Below are positions 61,206 through 64,000 of a DNA stretch of 64,000 nt, one piece after another. Where the stretch lies: contig NW_019211455.1 in the NCBI RefSeq assembly GCF_002443255.2, forward strand, positions 34,315,472 to 34,379,471, read 5' to 3'. Both the position numbers and the translations under genes were made by a program. Under the pieces are notes generated by a model. That model was not told the origin of the DNA. It ran no database searches and worked only from the letters and a program-made list of their open reading frames with translations. The number at the start of each line of letters is the position of its first letter. Positions within the stretch are counted from its first letter, which is position 1. This stretch comes from Varroa destructor (Eukaryota; Arthropoda; Arachnida; Mesostigmata; Varroidae).

Positions 61206-61662
61206 ATGTGTGCGCACAAGTGTTATATTGGCTGCTTGCATTTTATCTTTTTGCTCAGTGCTGGACTCTACCTAAACTGTGGAGGAAAATGCAAAAAGAG
61301 AAGCTTGTTGAAATATTGCGGTTATATTGATATATATTATATAAAATATTGCGCCAAATGTAGGACGAGTATTTCTAATAAAATGGATATGTATCCAGCG
61401 ATCAATGACAGAGTCTTGACAAGGTTCCGAGTTTCAAAAAAACAAGACAAAAGCCTTGTGGATGAATACTTCGGTAAATAAAAGTATTGCTGAATTACTG
61501 GGAAAAGAACCCATGAAGAAGGCCAAATATAAGATAACGAGCTATTACAGCCAACTGGACTGTAAATATCGGATAAATATGGGAAACCGAATGAAACATC
61601 TAAAGTATTGTGCCCAGAAAAGCAAGTTTCAGGATTCTTATAGAGAGTATATAGAGCCTTAA
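61206..61662 (+). CDS. Cys/Tyr-rich secreted-type ORF pair (candidate gene or pseudogene)
   Basis: ATG at 61206 opens 91 codons: MCAHKCYIGCLHFIFLLSAG is signal-peptide-like, followed by LNCGGKCKKRS, LKYCGYIDIYYIKYCAKC and a charged tail ending DEYFG. The end coincides with a donor-like TTCG|GTAAAT (phase 1, as in the gene at 500). A second frame (61456-61662) overlaps and continues with KKAKYKITSYYSQLDCKY and LKYCAQKSKF, similar in lysine, tyrosine and cysteine content. Either an intron, or a frameshift in a decayed gene, would connect them. No promoter seen; family unknown. Confidence 0.32.
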
Positions 61663-61669
61663 TAATGGA

Positions 61670-62341
61670 AGCTCTACCTTCCTTGTTTTTATTATAGCCG
61701 AATTGTAAACTTCAGCAGTTGCTTCCGATTCCTCACATTCACTCACAATTTGACACATGCTGAGTGGCAGTGATAGCTCGTTTCACCGAAGATTCACAAA
61801 TTATTCATTCTGCACCGAAGGAACTCTGCCATTTTTTCACGGCTGAATCGCGTTTTCGTTGTCTTAAACTGTTAGATATCTAAGCATGTCATAGTTGGTA
61901 CATTAGCCCTTTATTGGACGCAATCATTTACCTTGATCGTACGGCTGTAATATTATCTATAGATGCCTCCATCAATACCGTTACCTTGCTCTTGCGATTC
62001 GTTTTTTGTACCACACTGAGCAAAAAAAGGAAGTGCAGATGGTACAATCAGCTACTCTATCTCTTCGTGTAGCATTTCAGCGTTTGTATCACAAGGTCAC
62101 TCTATCATATAACGCAGATATTGAAACCTACATTTCAGTCAGTAAACGTATGTGTTGGAATTCATTTTATTTTCGCTTTTTTTTTTCATAAGTATTCCTG
62201 TTAATTCAATCTTTATTACGTAGTTGTAGTATGTGATGATTGATTCTTTGAAAAGTATACTTTTTCGAACATATTGCTCTCTAGTTCATCATTTAGGTGA
62301 GTATGTTAAAACTGAAAGGTGGACAAATACTTTTAGGAACC

Positions 62342-62399
<58 letters not shown>

Positions 62400-63760
62400 G
62401 TAATGGACGATTCAGCGTTTCTTTTCTCCACTTCCAATCAAAAACCCATTGAAAGATAATTTAACGATGACAAAATCATATGCCCGATTTATTACAGTCA
62501 CTACTGAACACGTGTGAGAATAACCAATTCATTATGCCATTTTTTGTGCCTATCAAATTTTAACTGTGTCTATGCTTCTACAAGCTTATATGCTCACCGA
62601 TGGAATTCACGTTTTCTGCACTGGGATGCATGTTTTCAATGAGTATAGCACACAGCGAGATTTATAAAGCATTTTTTATCTTTAAATACGTGATATGTGC
62701 TTTATACGAGTCATGCTACATATTTTGACAAACATGAGTGATTCGCAATTTTATCTTTTGGAAACATGACTATTTTCGAGGTACGGCATAATTTTTTTTT
62801 AATACCTTTGACTAATGCCCACAATGACATCTAAGTGTATTGACCATAGGACTTTTACTATGACTAAATGGGAGCCCCTTCCTTAACTAAATGTAACATA
62901 AGACAACGATTGCCATTTATATATTTTAATGACATTTTTATTGAAAAAAATACGAAAAATTTGACTAGCGCTAACATGCCAAATAATCATGCTACAGTTA
63001 TTTCTATAAGATTGGATCATTAGAAAAATAATCTATACATATGTATATATATATGAGGATTTCAGAATAAGAAATTTAAAGCAAATTTAGCAAACCAATA
63101 AAATCGAGAAACCTCAAATGGTTTACAACGTGTCAATTTCGTAAAAAGTTTTACTTAACATCAACAGGCCATTCAAGTAATGAACAAAGCCAGCTTGAAG
63201 TGGAAAACATTCCAGCGTTGAAATTTGGAAAACGTGAGCCCTAAAAACAAGTCTGATATAGTAAGAGATTTTCTCACGCTACCTCAACGTTCGACATATA
63301 TTTAAACACATCTAATGTGTAAGTCCTTACTAAATATTTGTATTTAATGCGTACTGTGACAACTTGCACCAGTTTCGTGTTATGTTGTAAGTATTTCCGT
63401 CGTTTTCTCTGTATAAGATCGAAATAGTCGATAACAGTGTGTGGCTATCGGCTATTTCAGTCTGCGGCTACAGTTATTCCAGTTGGTGGCTGCGGCGGGA
63501 TGTTCATCTAAACAATATTTCACAGATTCCATATATATAGCTACAGGTTAGGAAGGTGGCTACTTGGTTGAAGTCGTTGATTGAAACGTTGAAACCGGGA
63601 CCCAGCGCGACGCATTTTATCGACTGCCCGCGCCGACATGATTTTTTTGAGGAGGTGGTCCTAGTTAGGAACTGATGATGAAGGCGGTCAAGCTGCGTGC
63701 TAAGATCCATGATGAAGCATTTAGCAAAGATCACGCGAGTAGCCGTATCGCCACCAAAGC
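61670..63760. other. AT-rich spacer with a TA microsatellite
   Basis: No gene recognised. A weak TATAAC/TCAGTC pair lies at 62108 and 62135 (29-base spacing) without a sensible ORF downstream. Confidence 0.4.
62344..62395. repeat. (TA)26 microsatellite
   Basis: Fifty-two bases of uninterrupted TA dinucleotides. Confidence 0.95.
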
Positions 63761-63766
63761 TACCGT

Positions 63767-63958
63767 TTTTTAAATGCTGAAGGTGCGGGCAATGGATTAG
63801 GCTTGTGGAAACAGCGGCGTTTCAATGGTGTCTTTAGCGCATACTCAGATTTACCTGCAGGAATACTATTTTGGGGGGTCGTTAATAGGAAAAACACCAT
63901 CATTGCTAACACGGATGGCTTAAATTATTCTGACAGTGCTATCGATGAGATATGGTAG
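63767..63958 (+). pseudogene. Possible gypsy-type RNase H fragment
   Basis: A single open frame with LNAEGAGNGLGLWKQ, then FNGVFSAYSDL, WGVV and NTIIANTDGLNY. Order and spacing recall gypsy RNase H (DASxxGLGAVLxQ, SRxLxxxExxY, WAVxxFxxYLxGxxFxxxTDHxxL), but each block is only partly matched and the key acidic residues are mostly absent. It runs toward the window end, where the element may continue. Confidence 0.3.
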
Positions 63959-64000
63959 TCTCATGCCAGGAAAGAGAGCAGAGGAACAACCGGCGACCGC

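Noticed and set aside
1..64000. CRISPR arrays, operons, riboswitches, rRNA or other prokaryotic features
   Set aside because: No regularly spaced repeats, ribosome-binding sites with dense ORFs, or rRNA segments were seen; composition and elements are those of an arthropod nuclear genome.

Overview
The window looks like AT-rich, gene-poor chromosomal DNA of an arthropod, probably an insect. Three things point that way. Core promoters have the arthropod TCAGTC initiator, with a TATA-like box 31 bases upstream in two cases. Mobile-element remnants include BEL/Pao, R1/LOA-type LINE, mariner and Helitron families. No bacterial gene organisation is present. No long intact reading frame survives, so almost every coding trace is either an exon of a spliced gene or a decayed transposon. 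I could not identify the species.

Layout. 0-3.9 kb holds the best host gene: a plus-strand gene for a secreted protein. It has a promoter, a signal-peptide exon and two further exons, all joined in phase 1. A minus-strand exon (2.07-2.22 kb) lies in its second intron, and a second TATA/initiator pair lies at 3.75-3.79 kb. 4.1-7.8 kb is a block of strongly diverged direct repeats. 7.9-9.4 kb has two minus-strand exon-like frames. 9.4-14.2 kb is a GC-richer cluster of dead transposons: BEL/Pao pol (+), a Helitron with Rep and helicase motifs (-), and a LINE reverse transcriptase fragment (-). 16.7-17.3 kb has a TATA/initiator pair and a Ty3/gypsy fragment (+). 17.6-33 kb is mostly featureless.

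33.0-38.6 kb is a nearly full-length but heavily mutated LINE of R1/LOA type (-) with gag-like ORF1, endonuclease, reverse transcriptase and post-RT region. 41.3-41.7 kb has a possible LINE endonuclease scrap (-). 45.4-45.9 kb is the integrase and C-terminal part of a second BEL/Pao element (-). Three mariner-family transposase remnants, all plus strand, lie at 47.8, 57.0 and 60.4 kb. A 67-base hairpin resembling a small-RNA precursor sits at 50.06-50.12 kb. A cysteine/tyrosine-rich ORF with a signal-peptide-like start lies at 61.2 kb, and a possible gypsy RNase H fragment lies at 63.8 kb.

The elements do not work together: they are independent insertions at different stages of decay, and the likely functional content is the host exons. 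All transposon calls rest on several motifs in the right order read by eye through frameshifts and stops. Exon calls rest on splice consensus, reading phase and composition. None was checked by database search.
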